Source: Tetrahymena elliotti 4EA (Eukaryota > Ciliophora > Oligohymenophorea > Hymenostomatida > Tetrahymenidae). From it: a stretch of 64,000 nucleotides of DNA. The stretch's first letter is position 1; each line of letters begins with the position of its first letter. The notes below the pieces were generated by a model, which did no database searches, had not been told where the DNA came from, and worked only from the letters and a program-made list of their open reading frames with translations. Of this stretch, positions 49,000 to 60,246 are shown one piece after another. The DNA lies in contig JH720319.1 of assembly GCA_000231825.2 (NCBI GenBank), positions 558,001 to 622,000 of the forward strand. The letters are read 5' to 3'. Position numbers and translations under genes: made by a program.

Positions 49000-51201
49000 G
49001 TTTGCTGATATGTATATTTTAATCAATTAATTATTATGTTTTATGAAAATTTACTATTTAAATGTTAAATAACTTTCTTTAGTTAAATATGTTTTTTTTT
49101 TCTTTTTCATAAACAATCAACTAAATATTCAGTTCAAAACTTAATATTTCAATTTAATACGTTGAAAAAAAATGTGATCATATAATTAATTCATAAGTTA
49201 TGCATTCAAAAGACAACTTTCTGGATATTTTTACTAATATTTTTTTATTTATGTGGTTATTTAATTCATTATGAATATTTTATCTATTTAAAATTTTAAA
49301 GCAATAAATCTTATAAAATAGTTAAAATATTTCTGAAAAAATATTTCAGATATCATTAAGGTTATGGGAAAAATTTCTTTATAAAAAGATATAAATTACA
49401 ATGTAATGTGTTTTTAAAATGGTTAAATTAACTTATTACAATATGAAATTTTTATTAAATTATTTCAAAACTAAAGCTTCTTGTATTGACTCTAATTTAA
49501 TAATACATTTTCTAATGTAAGGATACTTTTTACTCAATCTTAATTTAGAGGACATTATAAATGTTATGGTGTTTTGCTTTTAAATTGATTTAATTATCAA
49601 AAATAAAATATAAAGCTTCAAAAATATCTACTGTCAATTTCCCCAGTATGATCAACTCATTTTGAGATATTCCAAAAAAATCCATACTAAATATGATCTC
49701 CCCTCTAAAAATATTATGGGTCTATTATATACAATTAAATTAATTAAATAATAAGCGGTTACAGCATCCTTTGACATAGAAATTCCATTTTTAGGATAAT
49801 AATATATATTGTGATTGATTTTCATTAAAATTTAAAGTTATTTCAATTAAATTTTTCTAAAATATTCATTCTATTTAGATCTCCCCTTTTTCTACTTTGG
49901 GGATATCACTAGAGAGATCTAAAAGAATTGAAAGAATCATATTTTTATAATAACTTGACTTTTTTAAAAATACAAATAAAATCCTAACAAATAATAATAC
50001 TAAAAGTAAGCTATTATTTTAATATTTTAGAGCAAAAATCATATTAATAAATATTAGAATAAAAATTTTCTATCATTAAGTTAATTTTTTACATTAATAA
50101 CTTATTGTTTTTAAATTTATTTTACTCTTTATTCAAAGGGTTCTAAGTTTAGATAAACTGGGTTTTAACGTATCTCTTAATATCTTATTTTTGAGAATCA
50201 CTTTAATTTAAATTTTTTCTTTTTAATATCTCTTTGTCTTCTTTCTCTTTCATTTTTATTTTAAACATAAAAAAAGCATCTTTTTTTTTGAAATAATTGT
50301 AGTTTTTATCAGTTCTTAAAATTGATTTATCTATTTTTCTTAAAATCAATCAAACCAAAAATATTTTTTAAAAATTGGTAAAAATTATATTTTAAACCTT
50401 TTTTTAGGATCCTTCTTTGTGAGTAAAATGATTATAAACTTTTAATTATTTTAGATTTTTAAAAGCACTTATTTATCAAAGTTTTAGCAAACTATTTAGT
50501 TGATTGGCAATAATTAAAAACAGTGAGAAAAAATAATAGATATTTTGAAAAAAATAAATTTAATTTACTCAAAAAATATTTTTCTTTAATATTTAATAAA
50601 ATTGTTCCAGAAAATAAAAATAATATTTGAAGGAACAACAAAAACAATTTATTTTTTTAAAGAAAAAGTTAAAATTCAATTAATCATAAAAGTTTTACAA
50701 ATAAATTTAACTCATTCTTAAAGAATTATTGCTAAAACATAGTTTAAAAAATGCTAAAATTTTAGGAGAATGTTATGTCAGTAAGATCTTTAAAGAAAAA
50801 TGATTATAATAATTAGATTTTGTTATTTAAATATTGAAAATTTTAATTTACAAGATTATGGAGAAAGTAATCAAATCAAGTAATTAAATTATTACTAGAT
50901 AATCTAAATAATTAATTATAAAAATGAATTTAATTATTGATGTACTTTACATTCAGAAAATATATATGAAATCTTCAATCATCAATCGCATTATACGTCA
51001 GAGAAAATGAAGTTAGATATCATCAAAAAAATAATCTTTCATCACAATCAATAATGCAATCATAAATATATTTTTTAAAAGTTCAATTGGAAGTGAATTA
51101 AATTGAGAAAATATAAACAACTATTCCAAATAATATTTGATTAATAAATTATTAATTTTTAAAAATAAAATAAAACACAACCAACCAATCAAGCAAGTAA
51201 A
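49000..51201. other. Intergenic between divergent genes
   Basis: About 2.2 kb, AT-rich. The decamer GATCTCCCCT occurs twice (49695-49704 and 49878-49887). The second copy lies in a hairpin, AGATCTC (49877-49883) with GAGATCT (49914-49920). No coding frame was seen. Confidence 0.5.
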
Positions 51202-52104
51202 ATGGTTCAAATCGTTCCTATCATTTAAAAGAGAGTCCTCGGTATGTATAATTGGTCTCGTAAAATAATTAAATCTTTTCTTATTATCACATTATATCTG
51301 CAAAAGCAAGCTTTTTTGCATTTAAAAGCTCATTTTTAGTATAAATATAAATATTTGCCATTTAAAATCTAATTTATTTAAAAAAAAATAATCATAAAAT
51401 ATTAATTTTTATTTTTAAAACAATGAAAAGCTACTACAAAAAATTTCTTAGTTCACCCTGCTGGTCCATTCACTATCTTCTTTTGGTGTCCCTTGATAAA
51501 ATGGTTTATTACTTTTGCAAATATTAAAGATCTTTAATTACCTACCAAGTAAATCAACTCTAAGTAATAAGCAGGTATGAATTTTTAAATTCTTTTTAGC
51601 TCTTAAATAAAGATGCGAACTAACAATTTATACATATGACAAAATTTATTTTTTTATTTTTTATATAAAATATATAGCTATTGCTCTTTCTGGTTTGATT
51701 TGGACTAGGTAAAATTTATTTGAAAAATAAAATATATCTTCTAAATTTATTAATTCCTAAAAAAAGATATTGCTTTGTCATTACACCAGTTAACTATTCC
51801 TTAGCTGCTGTCAATTTCTTTATGGGTTTGACTGGTTGCTATCAATTATACAGAAAATGGTAACTTTTAAAAATAAATTTTATTGCAAATATTTCAATAT
51901 CATATGAGATTTATTTTTATTTTGTGAATCTTTATCTTTATTTAAATGGAATGAAAAGATAAAAACGAATAAAGAATTTTATTGTACCAACAAATTTTTT
52001 CAGTTCTACTATCTAATATCATCTAACTGATATTATTATTATTAAATAAAAACTTTCATTTCATTTAAATAAATAAAAGGTAAGCTGGATAACTTTTAGA
52101 CTGA
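51202..52104 (+). CDS. MPC2: Mitochondrial pyruvate carrier subunit 2
   Basis: Inner mitochondrial membrane protein that forms a heterodimer with MPC1 to import pyruvate. Five exons (51202-51241, 51431-51574, 51678-51708, 51767-51859, 52080-52104) give 110 residues, slightly shorter than human MPC2 (127). HPAGPFTIFFWCPLIKW, ALSGLIWTRYCFVITPVNYS and AAVNFFMGLTGCYQLYRKW align with the three helices and the P-x-N-x-S-L and G-x-x-Q-L-x-R motifs of MPC2. The phases of all four introns agree. Because each exon is short and TAA/TAG are coding, it leaves no long standard-code ORF and is easily missed. The last coding exon is only 25 nt and is the least certain part. Confidence 0.9.
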
Positions 52105-53081
52105 GTATAATATTGTAACAGGAGATAACAAGCTATATTAAAAATATTTGCAAAAAGTATATGTATACTTATATATCATTAATAACACTTACTTTATAGA
52201 TTTTATAAAATCAATTTACTAAACTTACTGTTTCAAAGATTTAATTTTATACATTTTAACCTTACTTACATCTACGTATAAATATCTTTTAGAATTAGAT
52301 AAAATAATTAAATTAAATGCCTAAAAATTATTTGATTTTCATAAAAATTAGCTTTTAATGATTTCTTTCATCAATAATTAACTAAAAGCTAACATATTTA
52401 AATAAAACTTGTTTTAATGAATTTATCAGAACTTTTTGAAACAAGTAATTCATTCTTTCTTAAAAAGTCTCATTTTTATGTAATGGGAGTAGAATTTTTT
52501 AAGACAATTATTTATTTTTTTTAGATATAAAATAATTTTTTAGCTAAAATCAAATTTCAGGTTTTAAAGCAAATTAATTTAAAGAAAGAGATAGTTTGAT
52601 AAATACATAGTTAGAAAGTTATTCAATCGAGATTGATAGATAAATCATTTAAAATAAAAAGTAAGAAATTTTGATTTTTTCTTAAAATTTAAAAAAAATT
52701 TTATTAATTGAAAATAAAATTTGAAATTTGAAAAGACAAATCAAAACCAAGAGATGCTTTATAAAATTGAATATGACTTTATGTATTTTATTTTTGTGAT
52801 TAATTCGTTTTTTAATATCATTTTAATTATTTATCTTAGGTTTTTATCTTTTTTTTAGATCTTATTTGTTTTATTGAGCTTTTTTCATTTCATCTAGTTT
52901 TCTAATTGTTTTTTTCTTAGTTTTTCTTCTTTTTTTTTCATTTTTCTCTTGTTTTTTTGCATTTTTTCTGTTAGTTTTTTTTTCTTCTAAATTATTATTT
53001 GTTTTTTCTTATCTTTTTAATTTTAAATGGAGAAAAAGAGGGTTAGTTAATATAAAATTTGGTGGAAATAAGACTATGGGG
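52105..53081. other. Intergenic with a polypyrimidine tract
   Basis: AT-rich. A T/C-rich run at about 52845-53000 reads on the - strand as Lys/Glu/Gln-rich sequence (for example RKTKKKTIRKLDEMKKAQQN), just downstream of the broken gene at 53.1-53.7 kb. It could be a lost 3' exon of that gene or simply a purine tract. Confidence 0.4.
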
Positions 53082-53720
53082 TCACTTCTTTATGAAGTAA
53101 TTTGGTTGCAAAAAGCGAACCTAAACAAAACGATTTAAGCTTTCGCATTCAAAAATCTGGTTTAATAGTGAAATTGCAAAGAATAAGCAGTGGCTTGCTT
53201 ATCTCTGTGGAATTGCTTTTTTCCTTAACTCTCTTTACTTTATCAGTGAAGATATTTCAAGATAGAAGTACTTAGCTTTTCCTTGCCAAACATCTCCGAT
53301 CTATTCTTGTTGCTGAAGTTTATCTGTCATAAAGCCATTCATTTCCTATTCTTTCATCAGGTGGAAGGTGGGGTGGATTTTTAAAAATTTAATAGGAATT
53401 TGCTAAGAATACTTCTCGTGAAAGGTGCAGTCTTCGGAGATTTGTTAAATCTTTTTATTCTCATCTTATGCTTTGCTTTGGAATATTTGGATCTGGAAGC
53501 GTTGATCCAAAGCATAAAGATGAGATCTGCAGCAATTCTACTATATAAAAAACTTTAGAAGCATTCTTGATTAAAAACTTAATATGACTATCATAGTTCT
53601 TCAAGGATTTAAGCTTAAAGATATATTCTTTTAGCACCTCTTAGCAGATTTTTATGGCTAGATTAACTACAGCAACGTATGTGAAAAAGAAAGATTTTGA
53701 ACTCGTTTCGCTTTTGATTT
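53082..53720 (-). pseudogene. Frame-broken coding sequence of unknown family
   Basis: This stretch is clearly richer in G and C than its surroundings and reads as protein-like sequence on the - strand, but in two frames. The first part (53720 to about 53461) reads FTYVAVVNLAIKICQEVLKE, later NYDSHIKFLIKNASKVFYIV and STLPDPNIPKQSIR, then hits TGA at 53463-53461. Shifting by one base at about 53466 continues with DENKKIQQISEDCTFHEKYS, KIHPTFHLMKEQEMNGFM and IGDVWQGKAKYFYLE to TGA at 53084-53082. One extra base therefore breaks what looks like a single gene of about 210 codons or more. No start codon or family was recognised, and no plausible intron explains the shift. It may be a gene relic, a mobile-element remnant or a sequencing error. 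Confidence 0.45.
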
Positions 53721-53748
53721 TTTTTAATTAAATTATTATATGCCTAAC

Positions 53749-54120
53749 TGTCATTCAAATTCAAATTTAAATAAAATTAAAAAAGAAATTTTAATTGAAT
53801 TTTTTTTGTTTTATTTAACTTTTGATATTCTTAGCATTTCTATTCAAAATTAAACAAATATAAATTATTTTATTTTGAAAAATGAAATTTAAATTGAATT
53901 TGAAAAGGAATAAAAGAAATAAAATTTATTTATTTTTATTGAAGATTGTCAAACAAATTCAAATTTAAATAATTTAAAAAAAGAAATTTTAATTGAAATT
54001 CTTTTGTATTAATTTATTATCTTTTGTCTTTACTATTGTTATAATTCATAAAAAAAAGTAAATTATTTTATTTTTTGAAAAATGAAATTCATTATTAATT
54101 TCAAATAGAGTCTAAGGAAA
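53749..54120 (+). repeat. Diverged tandem duplication, unit about 198 bp
   Basis: Copy 1 starts TGTCATTCAAATTC at 53749 and copy 2 starts TGTCAAACAAATTC at 53947. Blocks such as AAATTCAAATTTAAATAA, AAAGAAATTTTAATTGAA and TAAATTATTTTATTTT recur in the same order in both copies, with many small differences between them. It is noncoding. Confidence 0.55.
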
Positions 54121-54288
54121 ATATATCTATTTATGTTTAATAAAAATTTCATCTATTAATTTGAGATGTGAATGCATTAAAAATGCAAAAATGTTTATTT
54201 AATATAGATTATTACTAAAAGAAATAAAATTATGAATTATATTTTAGATAAAATTTGATTAATAATATATAAAGTTGTAATATTGTAT

Positions 54289-54354
54289 GGCACAAGCCTG
54301 AAATAGGCAGTACCCCAGGGTACTATATATATATATATATATATATATAAGTAC
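54289..54354. repeat. GC-rich hairpin next to a (TA)13 cruciform
   Basis: A 35-bp segment unusually rich in G and C for this window has two small stems, GCCT/AGGC (54296-54299, 54305-54308) and GTACCC/GGGTAC (54310-54315, 54318-54323). It runs into (TA)13 at 54324-54349, closed by GTACT and AGTAC (54320-54324, 54350-54354), so the whole TA run can fold back on itself. Function unknown. Confidence 0.5.
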
Positions 54355-56532
54355 TATTATTCTTATTCTCTGATATCTTTTAATAAAAAACCTTAAGAGA
54401 TAATAATATAGAATGAACTACTCTAAAAAAAGAGCTACTAATAAACTAATAAAGTAAAAGAATAAAAGTAAAAATTTAAAGTTTATTAGATGTAAAAATC
54501 AAAATCCTATAACAATATTTACAGATTTACTAAAAAATAAAATATGAAATTTACTTTTGAAAAAATAGACATAATCAAAATCAAATCAATCAATACTAAT
54601 AAAAATCTAAAATTACAATAAAAAAGAAGAAAACCTATAGAAAGTTATTGAACTCATTTTTAATAAACGATAATAAAATATTGTGAAAATATGAAAAAGG
54701 AAGAGTTCAAATATTGATTCTTTCAAAAAAACTTATCTAGATTTATTTAATTTTTTCACTACGTTAACTTAATTTAATTAAAAATTTTGCTGAAAATTCT
54801 TTTTTATAAAAATACCTTTATTAATGTGAGTCCATTAAAAATTTGAAAATTTTCAAACAGAATAACTTGTTTAAGTAAAAAAAAACATTTAGTTTCTATG
54901 AATAATTGCTTATTAATAATTTAATGATTAAAAAACCAAAAGATACAAAATGAAAATACCTGATGAAAAAAGTGAAATAAAGTAAAAAAAATTAAAAGCA
55001 AATAGGTTTTTTTGTATCTGATTTGAATAAAATGAGAAAATATGTATGTGTGTCTGTATGAATTTCATAATTATTAATTTTTCTAATTTTTTTAAATGCT
55101 ATTGTAATGTAAAAAGAATTTACTAATTTTGTGTTTTAATTTGCTTAAAAATAATTTTTAATTAATTAAAATTCCCAAAATTTGTCCATTAAAAATTTTG
55201 CAATAAAAAATTTATACTAACAGTTTAAGTAACAGAGAATTGTATGAATACTTACTTGTAATAAACTAAATGACTAAAATAAAAATTTTAATTAGTTAAT
55301 AATAACAATAGACTTTTAGAAAAGAAAAGTGAATCAATACTGAATACAAATCTAAATAATAACTCAAATAGAAGAATAAAATGTAAATAGATTAACTTTA
55401 CATTTAATTTAATTTTTTTGTTAATTTTTGAGATATTTATAATCGTTCACTAGCTACTAGGTGGTTTTTCATTTATCTCATGCAAAATAACTACTAAAAA
55501 AACATAATTTAGCTCAAATTTAATTTAATAAAATGTGTTCATTTAAATTGTTGATTTTTTTAAAGCCATTTCTCAATTTTTTGCTGATACTATTTTTCAA
55601 AGTGTTTAGCTTCTTTTTGTTAATACTTTCAGAGTACTTTGAAGGCTTAAAAAAATAAAACAATTTAGTATATAGCTAGTAAAAAAATGCAAAAAAAAGT
55701 TCAATCAGCTTTTACTTTTGCAATTTTGTAAGTACTGATTTAAAAATTTAGTTGGCATTTTATTAAAAAATATATCTTAGACTTACAAATAATTTACTAA
55801 TTTTATCTAGCAAATTAAAAAATAACTAAATAATGTAATTTCATAGAATTATATTTAAATAGGAAAATGAAATTAGATATTTATCCAATAAATAAAAAAA
55901 TTCTATTGAGAATTTTTAAAGTTTGAAAATTGAATGTAAATATTAACACTTAAGCATAATTTAATTATCATAAAAGTATTAAATGGAAATATTCCTATCA
56001 ATATTCATTAAATCAATTTCTAAGTATTCTTAAACCACAGAATTAATATATAATATATTGGCTGATCCTTTTTCTGCAAGGCATAAAATAGATAGTAAGC
56101 TAATGAGGATCAGTCTAGTTTAGAATAATAGCCATACACAAAAAAAGTAAAAAAAATTAATTAAAAATCATGATTATTAGAAATGATTAATGCAAATAGG
56201 GAAATGATATATTAATAATTATTATTATGTTAAGAGACAAGCAAAGATTAAATTAGATGATGATCGCAATTAGTAAAATAATGAATCTGATAGTTAATAA
56301 TAAATCAAATTTTGATATGATTATAATGATTATTTAAATAAAAGAATAGCAATCAAATTCAATATCAAATTTAATTTTCTTTATAAATTTGCAAACAAGT
56401 TCATTAAATTAACAAAATTAATAAAGTGCACTTTACATAGAAATACATTTGTAATTAAGAAGAAAAGAAAGTACAACCACAATAATAGATTTTAACAAAT
56501 AATTCAGACATATTAATATAACTCATTTAGGC

Positions 56533-58927
56533 ATGGAAGATAGGACTAATTAGCTTATGAATTTTGTTTTAAATGATTAAAAGCATTTAAGAAGGTACCT
56601 AGAATCTCCTTCTGTTTTCAAACAATAAAAAAAGTCATTACTGAAATAAGAAATTAACACCAACTCAAAGCCACTTCTAAAAGGATAGTTTTTTTCTTAC
56701 AGCAAGTTGCTGAAGAATTTCAAATTATTTTATTTCGAGCTTTATAATAATATTCTAATCAAATATTAAGATAAAACTAAGGCTCCTCCTGTTGAGCATG
56801 TATATCTATAGTATTGCTAAATAGGCGAAGAGAATGAAATTATTGGAGATAGTGTAGCTTATGGAATCACACTATAAAATGAAGAAGAAATTGCAAAACT
56901 CGTTACAGATAAATTTAATAGCCATAAGGTAAAAAAAAAATAATTGAAAAATATTTTTATTCTTTTCAAAGGAGGGATGTAAAATTTTCATTTCAGAATT
57001 TCCTAACCTTCTTTCTTTTGCTATCATTATAACTCTAAATCCTAAAAGGTTAAAATATATGCTATCAAATATACTAGAAGAAGGCTAGGGATAATTTTTC
57101 AAAAATAGATTTAAAGCAATCAAAATGATAAATTTATGCTCATTAAATTATCTTACTAAAAAATCTAAAAAATTTGTTATTATGAAAATAGAGATAAAAA
57201 TTTGTTAAATATTTCAAAATTTATTTTCCAAATGAGTGAGTGAAGTATTTCAAACTAAGGCTAATTAACCTTTAGTTTATTAAATATCACAGTGAGTTAG
57301 TTATTGGGATAATTATAGAAAATAATTCTAAATATTTGGTTTTCATTTATTTTAGAAAACAAACATTATTTATTTATTAATTTTTTCAATCAAAAAAATG
57401 ATTTTAATTTATTTAATATTTTAATAATAAAAGGTTTGGATGAAGGCTCTGAGAAAATTTTGCAGATAAACTAACTTTACTCATAGATATAAAGTAGAAA
57501 CAAGAATGTATGATCATTTTTATAGATGTGTTGATAAAAAGAAGAAAATATATGCAGCTGTAAAAATAGTTAATAAAAAGGGATTAAAGCCAGAATAGAA
57601 ATAATTTGTTAATTAAGAAATACAAATTTTCAGAAGAATTTAAAGTCCACTTCTCCCTCGCTTAAAAAAGATATATGAAGACGAAAGCTATATTTACATG
57701 AACTTTGAATATTTTTAGGGAGAAGACCTCTTTAGAATAGTATGTGCCTCTAAATTAGAAGAAATAGCTATTGCAACTCTCACTCATCATGTCCTTAAAG
57801 GTTTAAAAAGTCTCCATTCATAGAATGTTTTTCATGGAAATCTTAAGCTTGAAAATATAATTTTTGGAGCAACTCAAAGAGAGGAAAATGAAATTTTTTT
57901 GATTAACTTGAAATACAATGAGGAAATTACTGAATTTTATCGTGAGCGTCTTATAAAGAAAGGAACTAATTTATACGTAGCTCCAGAGGTCTTGGAAGGT
58001 GGTAAAATAGGACCTGAAATGGATATGTTTGCCTTGGGAGTATGCGTTTTTTATATGGCGTTTGGAAAATATCCTTATTCCCGTATAGAAAAAATAACCT
58101 AGACATCATAAAATTAAATAAATAATACCAACACAAACGGAAATCAAAATATTTAACAAAATAATTAATAATCCAACTAAACCTAATCAAGTAACAATAA
58201 TATAGCAAAATACAAATATGATTTAGATTTAAAGATATTAGAAAATTTGCAAAAAGAAAAGAAGCTAAATCCTTCAAAGACAAACAATCATATTTTGAGT
58301 GCAAGTGGTATTGATTTCTTAATGAGACTGCTTGATGTTAATCCTGAAACTCGTCTTCAGGCCTCATAGGCTCTAACTCATCATTGGTTTATTAACTTTA
58401 CTACTAAACCAACAGACAGTAAAAAAATAGCAGAGTTTCGTCAAAGTAAAAAAATGCAGAGTCTTATTACTATATTAGAATGTTCTGAAATGAGTGAAAG
58501 AGAGTTGGATCATGCTCGTCTCTCTAAGTTACGTGGCTTGACATTTTAAAGCATTCACACTTAGCAAACTAACCGCACTTAAACAAATATAACAGATGTC
58601 AACTACAATATGAAACAATCTCAAAATCAAAACAACAATTAAAATAGTATTAACAACATGAATACTAGTTTTTACAATAACATAAATAATAATGATGTGT
58701 CTACAGTCTATACATAAAATGGAGAAGTTATAAGTGATGAAGGGAGTGTACTTAACAATTTAATGCAGACATTAGTTTAGCCTCTTTAGCCTAAATTGAT
58801 AAATAGAGATAGAGGATAAACAAACCCTTAGATATCCTACAGCTCTACAGAATAGACAAATTCAAAATTAGAATATACAAGAGCTAAATCAAATTCAACT
58901 AGTGATGACTGTAAAAAATCAATTTGA
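56533..58927 (+). CDS. PH-domain protein with a degenerate (pseudo)kinase domain
   Basis: Exons 56533-56928 and 57434-58927 give 629 residues. Residues about 44-142 look like a pleckstrin homology domain (LLKGQFFSYSKLLKNFKLFY, a variable middle, and the closing helix with Trp in VWMKALRKF), suggesting lipid-membrane binding. The kinase-like domain follows. YAAVKIVNKK keeps the Lys (K176) and NQEIQIFRRI the alpha-C Glu (E194). But there is no Gly-rich loop, HRD is HGN (266-268) and the DFG position reads NLK (290-292), while LYVAPEVL and MDMFALGVCVFYM are normal. It therefore lacks the catalytic base and the metal-binding Asp and should be inactive. The Asn/Gln-rich C-terminus is probably disordered. 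A second pseudokinase gene follows 1.3 kb downstream on the same strand. Confidence 0.85.
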
Positions 58928-60246
58928 TTGATTTATAAAAAAAACTTTTATATCTAACTAATAATATATAAATAAACTACGCATACTAAGAAGGTCAAAT
59001 CAATAGAATAAGTAAATAAATAAATACATCATATGAAATTGATAGAAAGTCTAAATTAATTAAAATAAAAATATTAATTTTATGACTTTTAAAATACTAA
59101 ATCTAGATTTAAATTGATTAAATGGAATTTATTTCAATTTATAAGGCTGAATCTACTTAAAAACAATTTATTAATTAGATAAACAGTTAGTTAATTAGTT
59201 TGCTAGTTGACTATCTAGTTAGCTAGCTAGCTTTCTTATAATCTAAATAATTCATGATTCATCCAAAACACTAATTCTAATAATTATTTATTAATTAAGT
59301 ATCTTACTAACTTTAATAAAAGAAAACTAAATCCACTCTTCTTCTCTCCTCTCTCTATATTTACATAAAATATTCATTCATATTTGTTTTTTCTTCTTTA
59401 AAAAACTAATTTAATTCTTATATTAATTATATTATCTTCCATTAAATCCTTCCTTCTTTTTTTTTAGAAATTTGATATTTAACTCATCGTATTTATCTTT
59501 AATTTAACCAACAATTCTATCTATTTATTTTTTGAACTACCTTATTTCAAGAGAAAATACAATTACTTTTTTAACAAATTTTGTTTTATAACTAGCAATA
59601 TCATCTAAAATTTTAAATAAAATTGCAATCAAAGAAGAAGGAAGGACTTCTTTTTCATTTCAAAAAATAAATTTAGCACTTTCTAAAATATTTTTATAAT
59701 TTAAGTAATTTTAGTTTGTATTTGAAAAAAGACTACTTCAAAAATTAATTTCAAACCAATAAACAAAAAGGCTCTTGTTTTTCTCTTTAAAAATGATGTA
59801 TTTTAAAAAGAATAAATATTTGTTTTATAATTTTTATCTTTCTTTATGTAAACAAATTAAGTTCACAAATATCTGTGTTATTATGATGAATTTAAACAAC
59901 ATCTTTTAAAAATATCGCCAAGCAATTATAAAGTCAAGCATTTAATAGATTTCTACCATCCAAAAAGAAAATCTTCAAATCTTTATATGATCTTTAAAAA
60001 AAAAATTTATCACCAAAAAATAATTTCCTTTAAAATAAAATAATTTAATTAAATTGTTTTCAATTTTGCTTTTTGCTTGAAATTGTTGTCAAAAATTTTA
60101 TACTAATATCTATTAGTTAAGAGAAGATCTGTAATTAAGTAAATTTATAAAATTTGATATCTTATTTCGTGTAAAAAAAATTTAACACATAAAATTAAAT
60201 ATTTTCTTTATTTCTTTAAAAAATTGTTATTAGAATAATACTAAAT
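58928..60246. other. Intergenic between the two pseudokinase genes
   Basis: AT-rich. A run of AGTT/GCTA-like units at about 59185-59232 ends in AGCTAGCTAGCT (59221-59232), a perfect palindrome. No coding frame was seen. Confidence 0.5.

Larger units (their letters stand above)
53721..56532. other. Intergenic, repeats and low-complexity DNA
   Basis: 2.8 kb without a recognised gene. It starts with a diverged 198-bp tandem duplication and a GC-rich hairpin plus (TA)n element (both listed). From about 54400 to 56530 it is AT filler with no coding frame that I could support. Confidence 0.5.

Noticed and set aside
57966..58304. 112-codon ORF on the - strand
   Set aside because: Antisense to the PH-pseudokinase exon; the sense frame has kinase motifs (VAPEVL, MDMFALG).
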